A stretch of 64,000 bases of DNA from Caulochytrium protostelioides. Lineage: Eukaryota > Chytridiomycota > Caulochytriomycetes > Caulochytriales > Caulochytriaceae. Positions 1-10,268 of the stretch are shown in pieces. The translations under genes were made by a program, and so were the position numbers. The notes under the pieces are model-generated. The model worked only from the letters and a program-made list of their open reading frames with translations, was not told where the DNA came from and did not search any database. Location: positions 1 to 64,000 of the forward strand of contig ML014114.1 in NCBI GenBank assembly GCA_003615045.1, written 5' to 3'. Position 1 is the stretch's first letter, and every line of letters starts with the position of its first letter.

Positions 1-51
1 ATGGCCCTCGCGCTGATCACGAATGCCCACATCCATCGCGGTCGATCGGAG

Positions 52-192
52 CGTCTATGAAAGCAACGGCCCCGATCGTCACGCAGCACTCTGCTTAGGA
101 GGCCATGGGCAGCCTTGGAAGCCGCGGGCGTCACGGGGACTTCTCGTCGTTCAGGTCTGTGAAAGCAACGACACCGACCGTCACGCAGCACT
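52..192. repeat. Duplicated ~37-base segment
   Basis: The segment around 55-91 recurs at about 156-192 with only a few mismatches; both contain GAAAGCAACG and CGTCACGCAGCACTC. The second copy overlaps the last codons and stop of the minus-strand frame above. It looks like a local tandem duplication about 100 bases apart. Confidence 0.6.
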
Positions 193-646
193 CGATCGCG
201 CATGGCTGGGGATCGGCGCCGCCGGGCGGGGGGCGGCCATGTCGGTGTGCAGCGCGCCCACGAGGGCGGTCACGGCCTGCACGGCCTTGTCGAGCACGAG
301 CGTCATGTGCGTATACGAAGCCGTCGGCGCCGACCGTCTGCGATGCCGGGTCGCGCACCGTCTCGACGAGCGCGAGCAAGCCGCGCAGCGCGCCGACGAG
401 CCGGTCGATCGCCGGCGGCAGCTGCGGATCCTGCCACTCCTCCGCCGGGCCGATCAACTGCGCCTGCAGGCCCATCAGGATTCCGTGGATCTGCCGCAGC
501 GCCGCGTCCGCCTGCTGATGCACCGGCACCATCCGCGTCGGGACGCGTGGTCGCGGCGGCTTCGAGGGCTTCGCGGGCTTCGATGGCGGGGATGCTTGCG
601 CTGCGGCCGTGCGGCGCGCCGATGCCGCGGACGCTGAAGACGCCAC
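131..646 (-). CDS. Unrecognised small helical protein with a broken reading frame
   Basis: The open frame has no ATG at its 5' end; the first in-frame ATG is near 532. It then encodes a Leu/Ala-rich, probably helical segment (begins MVPVHQQADAALRQIH, later LPPAIDRLVGALRGLLALVE). Around 311-318 the sensible reading moves by one base: the other frame starts MTLVLDKAVQAVTALVGAL and ends at a natural stop near 188, while the original frame becomes Arg/Pro-rich. This could be one helical protein whose sequence carries a one-base error, a decaying gene, or two unrelated fragments. I recognise no family. It lies upstream of relic 1 and its 3' end sits in a duplicated 37-base segment. Coding status is uncertain. 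Confidence 0.3.
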   Translation of the reverse strand: MASSASAASARRTAAAQASPPSKPAKPSKPPRPRVPTRMVPVHQQADAALRQIHGILMGLQAQLIGPAEEWQDPQLPPAIDRLVGALRGLLALVETVRDPASQTVGADGFVYAHDARARQGRAGRDRPRGRAAHRHGRPPPGGADPQPCAIECCVTVGVVAFTDLNDEKSP

Positions 647-714
647 AGATGCCGTAGAGGGCGCCGGCGACGCCCTCTGCCGGCCGAACCCACCGTCTGG
701 GACCTCTTGCGGTG

Positions 715-1966
715 ATGGTCGACACCCGCGTGCTCTACGGTCAGCTGACGGAACTCAAGCGGGTGGCCTGCAACTTCAAAACCTTCAAGGCCATGGCCCC
801 GCCAGAGCAATGGGCGGCCACCCTGGCGTCCCGCCAGCTGGAAGGCAAGGATCACACGCTCACCGGCACCGTGGACACTGACGGGACTTCAGCCCCGATC
901 AGGCCGAACAGCCTCCGGAAGACGATTCCCCTCAGACCGAGCACCCTCCGGCAGGCAACCTGGATCAGGCCGTGAACTCCCCGCGAGTCAGCCTCTCTCT
1001 GACCGAACACCCCCTGGGAGACGGTGCCGATCAGGCCAAGAACCCCTTGGCAAAAAGCCTGGATCAGTACTGCATCGGAAACGACCCGGGCCGCACCAAC
1101 GTCTTCTATATGGCCATGGTGGGGCGCAAAGGCCAGGTCGTCAGCTGGAAACTCAGTCGAAGGCAATACTATGTGGAAGCCGGCATGAAAGCCGCCCAAA
1201 AGCAGTCAGAGACGTGGCAGTGCCATTTGAAAGAGCCGCTGCAGCGGCTGTCCGGGGTGAGCTCCAAGGGCACAGCGCTCGCCGCTCACCACCGCCTCCT
1301 GGAGGTGTGACTCGCCACATATGAACCGCTGTGAGCCGAGTTCCTGAAGTCGTGCTGGGCGCGCCAGCGACTGCGATTATATAACGGCAAGCACCGTCCT
1401 GACAGCTTGCGAGTACAAGGCGTGAGCCCAGCGTTTCCGCACTATCCCTGTCGATGAGTTCCGGACGACCCACGTGCATGCCCAGACGAATGAGATCCTG
1501 ACCAAGGTGAACCCTCGGGACCTGACACAGGTGCCGATCGCTCCCGCTTCCCGGACGAGCGGTCCTCAAACCGGCCTGCGGCCGTGAACCCGGTCCGCAC
1601 GTCCCAGTCAGGCGCTCGCGCGATCGCGCCGACGCGGGTCAACCCGCCCCGCCGTGCTCGCGTGGGTGCTTCGGCCGCCGAGCCGACGCCGGCCACCCCG
1701 GTCGGCAAGACCCGGGTGGACGCCCAGACGCATGTGGTCCTGAAACCCGGTCAACGCCGGCGCCAGGCAACCGTGGCCAAAGGTTTGCTGAGGTAAAAGC
1801 TACCAACGGCAATGAAACCACCCACAGCAAGTTGGTGCACCGCGACCTGAATGCTGCGTTGAACATCCGACGCTGTCTGGCCTTTCCCGAAAGACCGGAG
1901 GCGTTGTGCCGCGACCCGGAGCAAACCAGGTTGCAGCCCAAGGTCGGCGAGCTCATGCGACACTGA
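715..1966 (+). mobile_element. Fanzor/TnpB-like relic 1 (longest copy)
   Basis: A decayed nuclease-like coding region read in several frames. The 5' part (715-970) gives RVLYGQLTELKRV and PPEQWAATLASRQLEG, then an acidic Gln/Pro-rich linker. The RuvC-I-like motif IGNDPGRTNVFYMA lies near 1074-1115, followed by the same helical region found in relic 4 (QVVSWKLS, QYYVEAGMKAAQKQSETW). The segment with the YGASKF motif of relic 4 is missing. The coding similarity resumes near 1410 with AQRFRT and VDEFRTTHVHAQTNEIL, and ends with the RuvC-III-like motif HRDLNAALNIRRC near 1838-1875 and a stop at 1964. Interrupted by stops and frame changes, so not a working gene. Family assignment rests on motif order (DPG, then VDEFRT, then NRDLNAALNI), which is the Fanzor pattern. 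Confidence 0.65.
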
Positions 1967-2040
1967 ATTCAAATGCGCAATGCCTCTGTGGCGAGCCCTG
2001 GGGGGCACCACGGAGGACAGGGTGTGCGTGTTGGGTCCGT
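1967..2040 (+). other. Conserved 3' flank of relic 1 (possible element end / guide-RNA remnant)
   Basis: Downstream of the stop, the sequence (GGGGGGCACCACGGAGG, then GGTGTGCGTGTTG) aligns with the flanks of relics 2, 3 and 5 although these copies have diverged in coding sequence. In TnpB and Fanzor systems the guide RNA and transposon right end occupy this position, so this is a candidate remnant of that RNA. This is inference from position and conservation. Confidence 0.45.
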
Positions 2041-3049
2041 ATATCCGAGCGTGAATAAATAGAAGTATAAATCGAAGCCACGTGCAGGAGCCAAGTCGTG
2101 AGCGTCAATGAAACTCTCATCGCGTGATTCGACAGAACCGCGCATTTGGCCTTTGATAGCGGTTGGCGGACATGCCAAAAGGGCTGACCCGTCACGATAA
2201 CGCAAGATAGCGAAGCGGTCGGCCATCCGTGCGCCACTCTCCATGCACCTGGCGCCAGCTCTCCCCCAGCTTCCCCGTGTCGCCTCGCGCGGCGTCGACA
2301 GGGATCAGCGGTCAAGCGGGGGCCCGCGGGGGCCCTTATCGGACCCCGGGGCTGACTGGTGGCGCAAGACGAATGGCCGTCCAAGCCGCCGCATGCAGCA
2401 TCTAGATCGATGGCATCAGGGCCGCAGCTGCGGCTGGACCGCCATACTTTCGGATGCCCAGGGGCGCAGCAGAACGAGTCTATTGGCGGTTGCCGAGCAC
2501 GGTCCGCCCTCTGGGGCCATCGCCGCCCATCCCGCGACCCATCGTGCGGCGCCGCAGGTCCGCATCAAACATCGTACGGAACATCGCGTCGCAGCGGACG
2601 GCGACGACGTGGGCCGGCAAGCGGCCGCCGCGACAAGGGCATCGCAGACCCCAGACGCGAAGGGCGCCGCCATGCGCGCCCATCGCGGTGGGCGGACGCT
2701 CGCGGCGAACAAGGCCGTTCGGCGGACAAGAGCCCGATACGGGGTCAGAGGTCCTCGGACGGGGCCCGCACCGCGCACCGCTCCTCGATCGGCATCGGCG
2801 TCTACAGGGAGGGTCTGCAGCGGCAAGCGGATGCGACGTAGCGGTGACGGGACGGAGCGGCCTCGCCCCGAGACGGCCGCCATAGCGGCCAGCGCATCAG
2901 GCGCCGTCGGCCGGCACCACGTCCCTAGAGCGCCGTCGCCGCCAGATGGCATAGCCGCGCCTTGTGCCGCCGGCGGTAGCGGCCTAGCGTCCATCACGGT
3001 CGCCTTCTCGGTTGAGCTGCGGCCGGCGGTCATGGCAGCGTCGTCAGCC
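2041..3049. other. Region without a convincing gene
   Basis: An AT-richer stretch (about 2040-2200) is followed by GC-rich DNA. Open frames here (for example 2243-3142 plus and 2416-3033 minus) are Arg/Ala/Pro-rich, overlap each other on both strands and match no family I know; I treat them as chance frames. Confidence 0.5.
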
Positions 3050-3057
3050 TATATAAG
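3050..3057 (+). promoter_or_regulatory. TATA-like box upstream of the mei2-like gene
   Basis: TATATAAG in otherwise GC-rich DNA. A start near 3080 would put an ATG at 3123, followed by a very basic 21-codon stretch (starts MAKKAHKRARNRR) that meets a GTATAT donor-like site at 3188; a matching acceptor (TTGCCGCAG) ends at 3290. This looks like a 5' leader with an intron for the mei2-like gene, unproven. Confidence 0.35.
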
Positions 3058-3399
3058 CCCTGTGCTGAGTGAGACGCATCAGATCGTCCTCCATTGGCGG
3101 ATAACAAGACGAGGGGCCCGTGATGGCCAAGAAAGCACATAAACGAGCGCGTAATAGGCGAAGACGGGAAGATCATGGTCACCAGGTATATTCAGCCACC
3201 CATTATCCCTATTGTTTGACCCATGACCCTTCATCTCTGATCCCTCTGATCTGCGACTGACTGATAGACCCCCTTCCCTCCTTGCCGCAGCCCAGCGATT
3301 TAGTCTGCTGCTTCGTGGCTACCGACGCGTCGGCATCCCCCGCCGTGGCTCGAATCACAGCACCCCATCCTGGGTTCCACATCAATGCTTTGATCTCGC

Positions 3400-3533
3400 T
3401 AATTTATTTTTTGGTTGTGCTGTTCCGCGTATTCATCTTTCGTCTGCTTTGTTTTGGTCTCGTTTCCCGCTGTGGGTTTCTCCTCCATCCCTCACCTTTC
3501 CTTGTTGTTACATCATTGCATTTTACTCGCAGT
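3400..3533 (+). promoter_or_regulatory. T/C-rich tract before the mei2-like start
   Basis: A pyrimidine-rich stretch, unlike its GC-rich surroundings, ending in TTTTACTCGCAG at about 3533, about 40 bases before the proposed start codon. It may be the 3' part of a leader intron or a pyrimidine-rich core promoter of the kind common in fungi. Confidence 0.35.
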
Positions 3534-3572
3534 GTGCTGGAATCGGATCTCATACACTGCGCAGGCGGCATC

Positions 3573-6355
3573 ATGATGACAAAGGTATACTCGCAACGGT
3601 CAGATCCGACATCGGCCGCTTCCGCCACCCCCACGCCGTCTCGCGACGTACCGCAAAAGGTAAGAAGCTCCCCCTGCGCCCGTCGACTCGTGGCTAGGTA
3701 CCGCAGGTAGCGAGGGATCGGCGACGCGCCTTCACTGCGCAGCGCTCGGCTTGCATGACCGCCCCGCGTGGCTTAGCGATGGTCGGCGGGCGATCACTAT
3801 TAAGTCTATGACTATGACTGATCGAACCCGATGATCACAAGGACTAATGCGTTGCTTGATTTCTTTTTTACGAATGATGGTGAATCAATCTATATCACCT
3901 ACGCGTGGTGGACCCTGGACGTCGTGTTATCGCGATTTAGCATCAGCCTTCGCCGGAGAGTCCGGCGGCGCAGAGCGCCTCGAGCTCCTGTAGCACCGAC
4001 ACCGCCGCCGCCTCGACCCATGACGCGTACCCGCCCGGCCACGATTATGTTGGTAGCGACTGGCGGTCGCTTCAGCCGACCGAGAGCGCCGAGACGGCCG
4101 TCCATCGTGATTCCGACACCTCGGAACCGCTGTCTGCTCGCGAACCCGAAGCCGACCGCGGGGACGATGCCGTCGACGACGCCGCTCCCGATGACGCGTC
4201 CGCCGCAGCGTCCATCCCAGCGACTGGCACGGCGTCCGCCACGACTTCAACGGCCGCCGCGGAGTCCGACGTGATCACGGCGCCGCGGCCACGCTGCGTC
4301 ACAAGGCTGCCGCCCGCGCTGCTCCGGCACGGCAGCCATGACGGCACGATGGGCGCCGGCAGCTGCGCCGTCGCGTCGCCGCTCGGCGAGCTTCTGCCCG
4401 GCGCCGCGGCCGAGCCGATCTGCGAGGGCGGCGTGCGCGCGTTCGTCGTCGCCGCGCATGCGCAGTGGACGGTGCCCGAGGCGCTGTCGTGCCGTGTGCG
4501 CGGCCGCGTCCGGCTCGCGCCCTCCCTGCCGACGATGTGGGTCTTCGACGCCGTGCCCGTCGCGTCCGAGCTCATTGCCCGCATCAACGCCGTGACGCCC
4601 GGCGCGGCGGTCCCGCGGCGCGTGCTGGACCTGCGTCTCGAGCTTGCGCGGCGTGGCGTGGACGCCGCCGCCGCTGCCCCCGCCGCATCCCTGGACCTCG
4701 GCGACCTTGTCATCCATGCGTCACGCGGCGGCGTCGACGATGTTGATGAGCTGCTTCACGCGGTGGCGCCGTCTTGGTCCATCGAATCGTTTGTGCCGCT
4801 GACCGATGCGAACCACCCGAACGGCCTGCTCGTCTATGTCAGCTGCCGCGACGTGCGACCCCATGTCTTGAGCGCCGGCCTCGAGGGCCTGGCGCGGCTT
4901 CGAGCCCGCGTCCGTGTTGTGACGGCGCACGACATCGAGCTGCTCGGTGCCGCGCACGGTGGCGGCGGCGGCGACGCCGGGGTGCGGTTAGCCTCGCCGC
5001 CGCCGCCGCCCTCGGCCGCCGCCGCCATCGCCGCCGACGCCTTGGGCGTCACGGCCCCCGCCGCGGCATGGGCGCGCCCTCGCTCGCTCTCGCATCTGCC
5101 AGGCCGCTTGGCGCCGACATCGGTCGCGACCTCCGCGGCCTCCTCGGCTTCCGGGCTGACGGGGCCGACGGGGCTGACCGGGATGTCCGGGATGTCCGGG
5201 ATGGCTGGGATCATTCAGCGGTTCGATCAGCTCTCGGCGTCGACGAGCAACGCGAGCACGCGCTGCGGCAGCCCGATGCTGTTCGGTACGCCGCGCACGG
5301 CGACACCGGCCGGCTGGGGCTTCCCGCTGGAGGGGCTGCCGGACGCGGCCGTGCCGCGCGCCCTCCACGGCGCCGTCGGCTCAGGTTCGATGACCGCGGC
5401 GGTCGCCGCCCATCGCCTCACGCACCTGTTTACCCACGGCGACGCGGACTGGGCCGCGCCGCAGGCCGCCGCTGCGGCGGCTGCCGACGACCTGGCGACG
5501 CCGCCGTTCACGCCGCGGCTCGGCGCGCTGCAGGCGCCCAACGCGCCGCGCCGCGGTCTATGGTATGCCGCGGTGATGCACCGGTCGGCGACGCAGTCGG
5601 CGACGTCGTCGATCTCGGGCAGCCCATGCCTCGGCCCGCTGGGCGCCGCCGCCGCCGCCACAAGCGCGCCGTTCAGCCGACCGGTCAGCCGCAGCAACAG
5701 CACCGTGAACGGCCTCTCGACGGCGACGACGCGAACGGGGTCGCCCGTGCTCGATCCTGTCGCCGGCGCGGCCGCACCGTGGGACGATCTTCACTTATGG
5801 GAGCGACTGATGACCGATGGAAGCCACGGCGCGCCGCCGCCGCCGCCGCCGCCGTCGACCGTCGGCCAGACGGCCACGGCCAGCCATCTGACGGACGCGT
5901 GGGCGTCGGGCTACCGCAGTGTGACGCCGGCCTATATGACCGAGGCGTGGCGCGCATCGACGCCGATCGCGGGCTACCCTTCGCTCGTGGGTCAGGGCGT
6001 GCTCGCGCCGGGCGTGCAGGACGCGAAGCTGGGCCTGCTGCGGACGCCGTATGAGGAGCACGACACGGCCTACGATGACACGAACGGCGCGATGGCGTAT
6101 GCGCTGAAGCGGATCATGAACGACGACGTGGCGGTGCTGACGCCGCCCCTCGTGCCGCATCCGCTGGCTCGTCACGAGCCGCGCGCCATGTTGGCGCCTC
6201 CGCACCTGAGTGCCGCCTCGCAGCGGCCGCCGCCAGGCGTGCTGAGCCACAACGGCGTCCCTATGCGTCGCAGTATGACACCACTCGAGCTTGATGAGAT
6301 GCAGCATCATCAGCATCAGCATCAGCATCAGCAGCTGCATCATCATCATCATTTG

Positions 6356-6436
<81 letters not shown>

Positions 6437-7663
6437 CCGTACGGCGCGCCGCGGAGCGTGCCAGGCTACGAGGTCACGACGCTGCTCAGCTACACGCAGA
6501 CCGCGCACGTTGGTGGTCTCGGCGGCCATCATACAGGCCGTGTCCCGGCCTCGCCGGGTCCGTATGACGCGGACGACGGTGCGTACGGTCCGCAGCCGCC
6601 GACGCGGGCCCAGAGCTACTTGCACTACCCGCCGCTGCTCCACGCTACCGGTGGCCAGGCCGGGTACTCGGACCATGAGCTGAACAACATGAAGCCCGAG
6701 CTCCGTTTGCCCGGCGCCCCCGCCTCGACTGGGGTTCATGGGATGCCGGGCCCTTACCTGACTCCTGGGCAGCAGTCCGAACCCAGCACCGCCAACCACG
6801 GGTATGGTTACAGCCATCCACACCGGGGCCACCACCAACTGCACCACCACCATCAGGCGGGGTCGGCGGCGGCAGCCCATCCCGTCCACAGCTATAACCA
6901 TGGCCATCATGGTCACCACCATCCATATGGCACGCATGCACTCGCGTCGGGCGGACCGACCGTCGTGCATGGCCTGCCATCGGCGTCCGTCTCAACGTCG
7001 TCGTTGACATCGCTCGCCTCGAGCGGCGGCGCCTCGGGCGGCACGATGAGTTCGAACGGCCCGATGAACGATATCAGCCTTCAGGCGATCCTGGCGGGCC
7101 GGGACACCCGGTCGACGTTCATGATCCGCAACGTGCCGAACAAGTATACCCAGACCATGCTGCAGGAGTTCATTGACGAGACGCACGCTGGGCAGTATGA
7201 TTTCATGTACCTGCGCTTTGACTTCCAGAACGCATGCAACGTCGGGTACGCATTCATCAACTTCGTCGATGCGCGCGCCGTCGTCGCTTTTGCCCAGAAG
7301 GTCGTTGGTAAGAAGTGGCCGCGCTTCAATTCAGAGAAGCGGTGCTCGCTGGCGTACGCCAACGTCCAGGGCCGCGCGGCGCTTGTCGAAAAATTCCGCA
7401 ACTCCAGCGTCATGCTAGAGGATCCGGCCTACCGGCCCAAGATCTTTGAGCACGGCAAGGAAGTCGCTTTCCCGCCGCCGACCAAGCCGATTCTGTGCCG
7501 CAGCACCGTGCTGTGGAGTCGCGACGGCCATCCCTCTCAGCACCCGCACGGCGCGCCCCTCAACGGCACGAACACCCACGCGGGTATGAATCCTTCCCAG
7601 CAGCCGCCACAACAGCCACCACAACGCCATGCAAGCGGTAGCGCCAGCGGCAGCTTTTATTAG
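3573..7663 (+). CDS. Mei2-like RNA-binding protein, two exons
   Basis: Proposed join of 3573-3659 and 3941-7663, 1269 residues. The 29-codon first exon starts MMTKVYSQRS and ends at a strong donor (AAAAG|GTAAGAAG); the second begins after the acceptor ATTTAG at 3940 and stays open in phase 0, so the frame extends about 110 codons upstream of the GTG at 4271. The C-terminal RRM (about residues 1086-1190: STFMIRNVPNKYT, YDFMYLRFDFQN, NVGYAFINF) is the distinctive Mei2 RRM3. The rest is low complexity: Pro/Ala runs, His-rich blocks and an unbroken run of about 26 Gln (6354-6432). S. pombe Mei2 binds meiRNA and drives entry into meiosis; here a role in RNA-controlled development is inferred only. 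An additional upstream leader exon is possible. Confidence 0.85.
6354..6433 (+). repeat. CAG/CAA repeat encoding polyglutamine
   Basis: About 26 consecutive Gln codons inside the mei2-like gene, preceded by His/Gln-rich sequence. The 5' half mixes CAA and CAG, the 3' half is pure CAG and therefore the likelier part to vary in length. Confidence 0.9.
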
Positions 7664-8054
7664 ACCACTCACTTTTTTCGTTGTTTATCTTTTCTTTCCG
7701 CTTGCGTCTTGTTGTTTGAGAAAACGACGCCTTATACGATACCATGCGGTGGATGCCACCGCATCTCGGAGGCCACCGATGCGCTCACCTCGTATTCTTT
7801 TTGCTCGAATACCCTTTTTCGTATAACATACGACTTTCTGTCCCCCGCAAGACTAAAGAGGCTCGAAACAAGTTGGCGCGATTGACGCGAGCGGAGCTAA
7901 AAATCAAAAGCTTAAATAAACCACGTAAGGCCAAGATCCCATCCTCATAAATCCTGGCTCTTGATGACATTCGAGCAGCCGGCAACCGCTCGCCGTCGTG
8001 CTTAGCGCGAGGGCCACAAATGTTCGCGATAGAGCGCGACCGCCCTTCCGCGCT
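7664..8054. other. Convergent 3' spacer
   Basis: AT-rich compared with the genes on both sides, with AATAAA-like sequence near 7914. It carries the 3' ends of the mei2-like gene (plus) and yop1 (minus). No gene seen. Confidence 0.6.
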
Positions 8055-8836
8055 TTAGTCGGCCTTGTCGGGCTTCGCCGTGGCCGCGCCGGTGCCGAGG
8101 ACCGAGTCGATCTTGTGCTCGTTCTGCATCAGACGGGGCCGGACGAGGGTGTAGTAGATGACCCGGGCTCCATTGAACTGCGGGAGGATGAGGTAGAGCA
8201 GGAACGCGGTTTTGAAGACGTAGTAGAGCGGGACCCAGTAGAGGATCACATCGACAAAGTGCTCCAGAACGGTGGCGAAGCCGAAGACGGTCCAGTAGAC
8301 GAGCCACGCGGTATCATCGTCCTTGTCGTGGGACTCGATGGCCTTGAACGAGCGGTATGCCGGGTAGACGAAGCCGATCAACGTGGTGATAAAGGAGGCC
8401 CACACATTGAAGAAGATAAAGATGAAAGTCACCACGCCGAGTGTGCCGAAGGAGTACGTCTTGGGCACCTGCGTGCGGCGCTCGGCCTCCACGGCGAGCG
8501 GGATCTTGGTCAGTTCTTTGTCGAACTGGACACGCGTCAACGGCCATGCCATCCGTCGCATATCATCACGCGAGCGTATTAGGATGGAGCGGTAGTGAGA
8601 CAGAGGTGAGTATCAACGCATTGGAGCCGTGCCAACTCGCTGCACGTGCAGGCATGAGCGACGTCGCATCAATCGCTGGCGCGGATCAACCCGACGAGCC
8701 CCTGTCTGGGCATGGCCAGAGGCGGCGACGCGCACGTGTGCGCGTCGGGTGTCAAGGCAGTAAAGAAGACAAGCTGAAAAGAAAGTCAGCTGAAAAACGG
8801 TACCTGGGCCAAGTAATAGCTAAGTTTGTCGGCCAT
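8055..8836 (-). CDS. YOP1: Yop1/REEP5-family ER membrane-shaping protein, two exons
   Basis: Exon 1 (8836-8804) encodes MADKLSYYLAQ; the intron runs 8803-8526 (GTACCG...GTCCAG, 278 bases); exon 2 (8525-8055) starts FDKELTKIPLAVEAERRTQVPK. The product is 167 residues, near the usual 170-180. It has the TB2/DP1/HVA22 pattern: a short amphipathic N-terminus, two long hydrophobic hairpins (FGTLGVVTFIFIFFNVWASF... and the VYWTVFGFATVLEHFVDVILYWVPLYYVFKTAFLLYLILP region) with the family motif LPQFNGARVIY. These proteins wedge into the ER bilayer and bend it into tubules with reticulons and Sey1. Without exon 1 the reading frame runs back into intron sequence from a non-native start (8561), so the spliced model is preferred. 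Confidence 0.9.
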
Positions 8837-9589
8837 GGTGTGAAGACGAAGGGCTGAGAGCGGGATAATGAGGTCGGGACCAAAGCGTTGCAGGAGGCGC
8901 GCCAGGAATCAGAACATCGGTGGATCGAGGTCCAATAGGGTCAATGGCTGTCCGTATCATCAGGCGCGCGTGAAATCGTCAAGCCAAGGCGGATGCCGAG
9001 TATCAGCGTAGAGCTCGTGGCCGACGGCGATCCCTCTACATAAGACGTGTCGCCGTCTGCCCGGGTGCGGGGGCCGTTTTCAATTAAACAATCTCTGTTT
9101 TTTCATCTTTCGCGAGATCCGCGCCGTAAAGGCGGATCCCCCGGTCCCGGTCAGAGCCCATCCCGCACGTCGTGATGGCCTCGTGTCAGAGTCGCGACAC
9201 GCCGCCGCGACCCTCGTGGGCTCCGGCGGATGGCGTTGTAAGGGGCCAACCGAGGGCATGCTCCGCTCCGCTCCGCTCTCCGATGCAACGCGCGGACGTG
9301 GACACCCAGCAGGACGAGAGCAAAGCCAGCGACACGGCCAGACGGCATGAAGGCCTCGTCTCTCTGATTCCTGCGGAGGCGCGCCGACACACCCTTTTGA
9401 CAGGTTGCATTGGAAACAGCCTTCGCCACACGTCGCGTGTCAGAGGCGACCAGTATGCCGACCAACAAAGGAAAAACATCTGTCAATGATCTTCTTAACG
9501 GATCGTCAGGTCGCAGCGTACCGACGGAGGTTGGGTCAGATGTCAAACCCGTGAGGAGCGGGGCAGATTGGGGGCATGGTTATGAAACG
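8837..9589. other. Region without a convincing gene
   Basis: The yop1 promoter side. A short minus-strand frame (9479-9186) has a hydrophobic patch, but there is no supporting family similarity and overlapping frames exist on the plus strand. I see nothing else. Confidence 0.45.
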
Positions 9590-10150
9590 GCTTGCGACAT
9601 GACGCGGAGATGGCTGCAGAGCATCTTCGAGGAGATGGCGGCAGAGCAGTGGGCGGCCCCCCGGGCGTTCCACAAGCTGGAAGGCTGGACCACACGTTCA
9701 CTCGCACCATCGAGCGTTTCCGCAGCGTCCTGGTCAGTGAGTTCTGGACGACCCAGGGGCATACCGAGAGGAATCGGATCCTGACAGAGGTGCAAATCCG
9801 GGACACGAAGGTCGACGTGCCGATATCACGCGCGTCCCCGGCGGGCGCCCACTTGACCGAGCCGACGATCGTCGACAGGGTCTGCACGGCCCCGGTGTAT
9901 GCCCAGACGAATGCGGTCCTGAAACCAGGGCAACGCCGAGGTCAGGGGACCGTGGTCCGATATTTGCTGTGGTGTGGTGTGGCGATTCCACCAACGGTAT
10001 GTTTGTGAACCAAAATCTTAATGCCGCGCTGAACATCGGACGCTGCCTGGCCATGCGAGTCAGACCTGCGGTGCGGTGTCGCATCGCCGGGCAGGCCACG
10101 TTGCAGTCTATGGTCGGTAAGCCGACGCTGAATCGAATGCGGACTGCATC
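9590..10150 (+). mobile_element. Fanzor/TnpB-like relic 2, internally deleted
   Basis: The N-terminal block of relic 1 (here EEMAAEQWAAPRAFHKLEG, 9630-9700) is joined almost directly to the C-terminal block (RFRSVLVSEFWTTQGH near 9715). The whole middle, including the DPG RuvC-I motif, is absent. The C-terminal end reads FVNQNLNAALNIGRCLAMRVRP (near 10001-10065) in a different frame from the preceding part; the Asp of the RuvC-III motif is Asn here. Shares the downstream conserved flank with relics 1, 3 and 5. Confidence 0.6.
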
Positions 10151-10200
10151 CCTCCGAAACACCCGGGGTGCACGACGGCGGGTATGCTGTTCGTGATAGG
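10125..10200 (+). other. Conserved 3' flank of relic 2
   Basis: ACCCGGGGTGCACGACGGCG followed by GGTATGCTGTTCGTG aligns with the flanks after relics 1, 3 and 5; similarity fades near 10200, which may mark the old element end. Confidence 0.4.
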
Positions 10201-10268
10201 TCGTCTCAGTCGGTCCTTTTAAGATATATGACACTCGCGTGTCACGTATGTTCTTTAAGGGAGGAGCT

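Noticed and set aside
2243-3142. 299-codon plus frame and 205-codon minus frame over the same DNA
   Set aside because: Arg/Ala/Pro composition, mutual overlap, no motif; typical of chance frames at this GC content.
3340-3365. tRNA-like T-loop (GGCTCGAATCAC)
   Set aside because: No matching acceptor stem or anticodon arm upstream; stem pairs fail.
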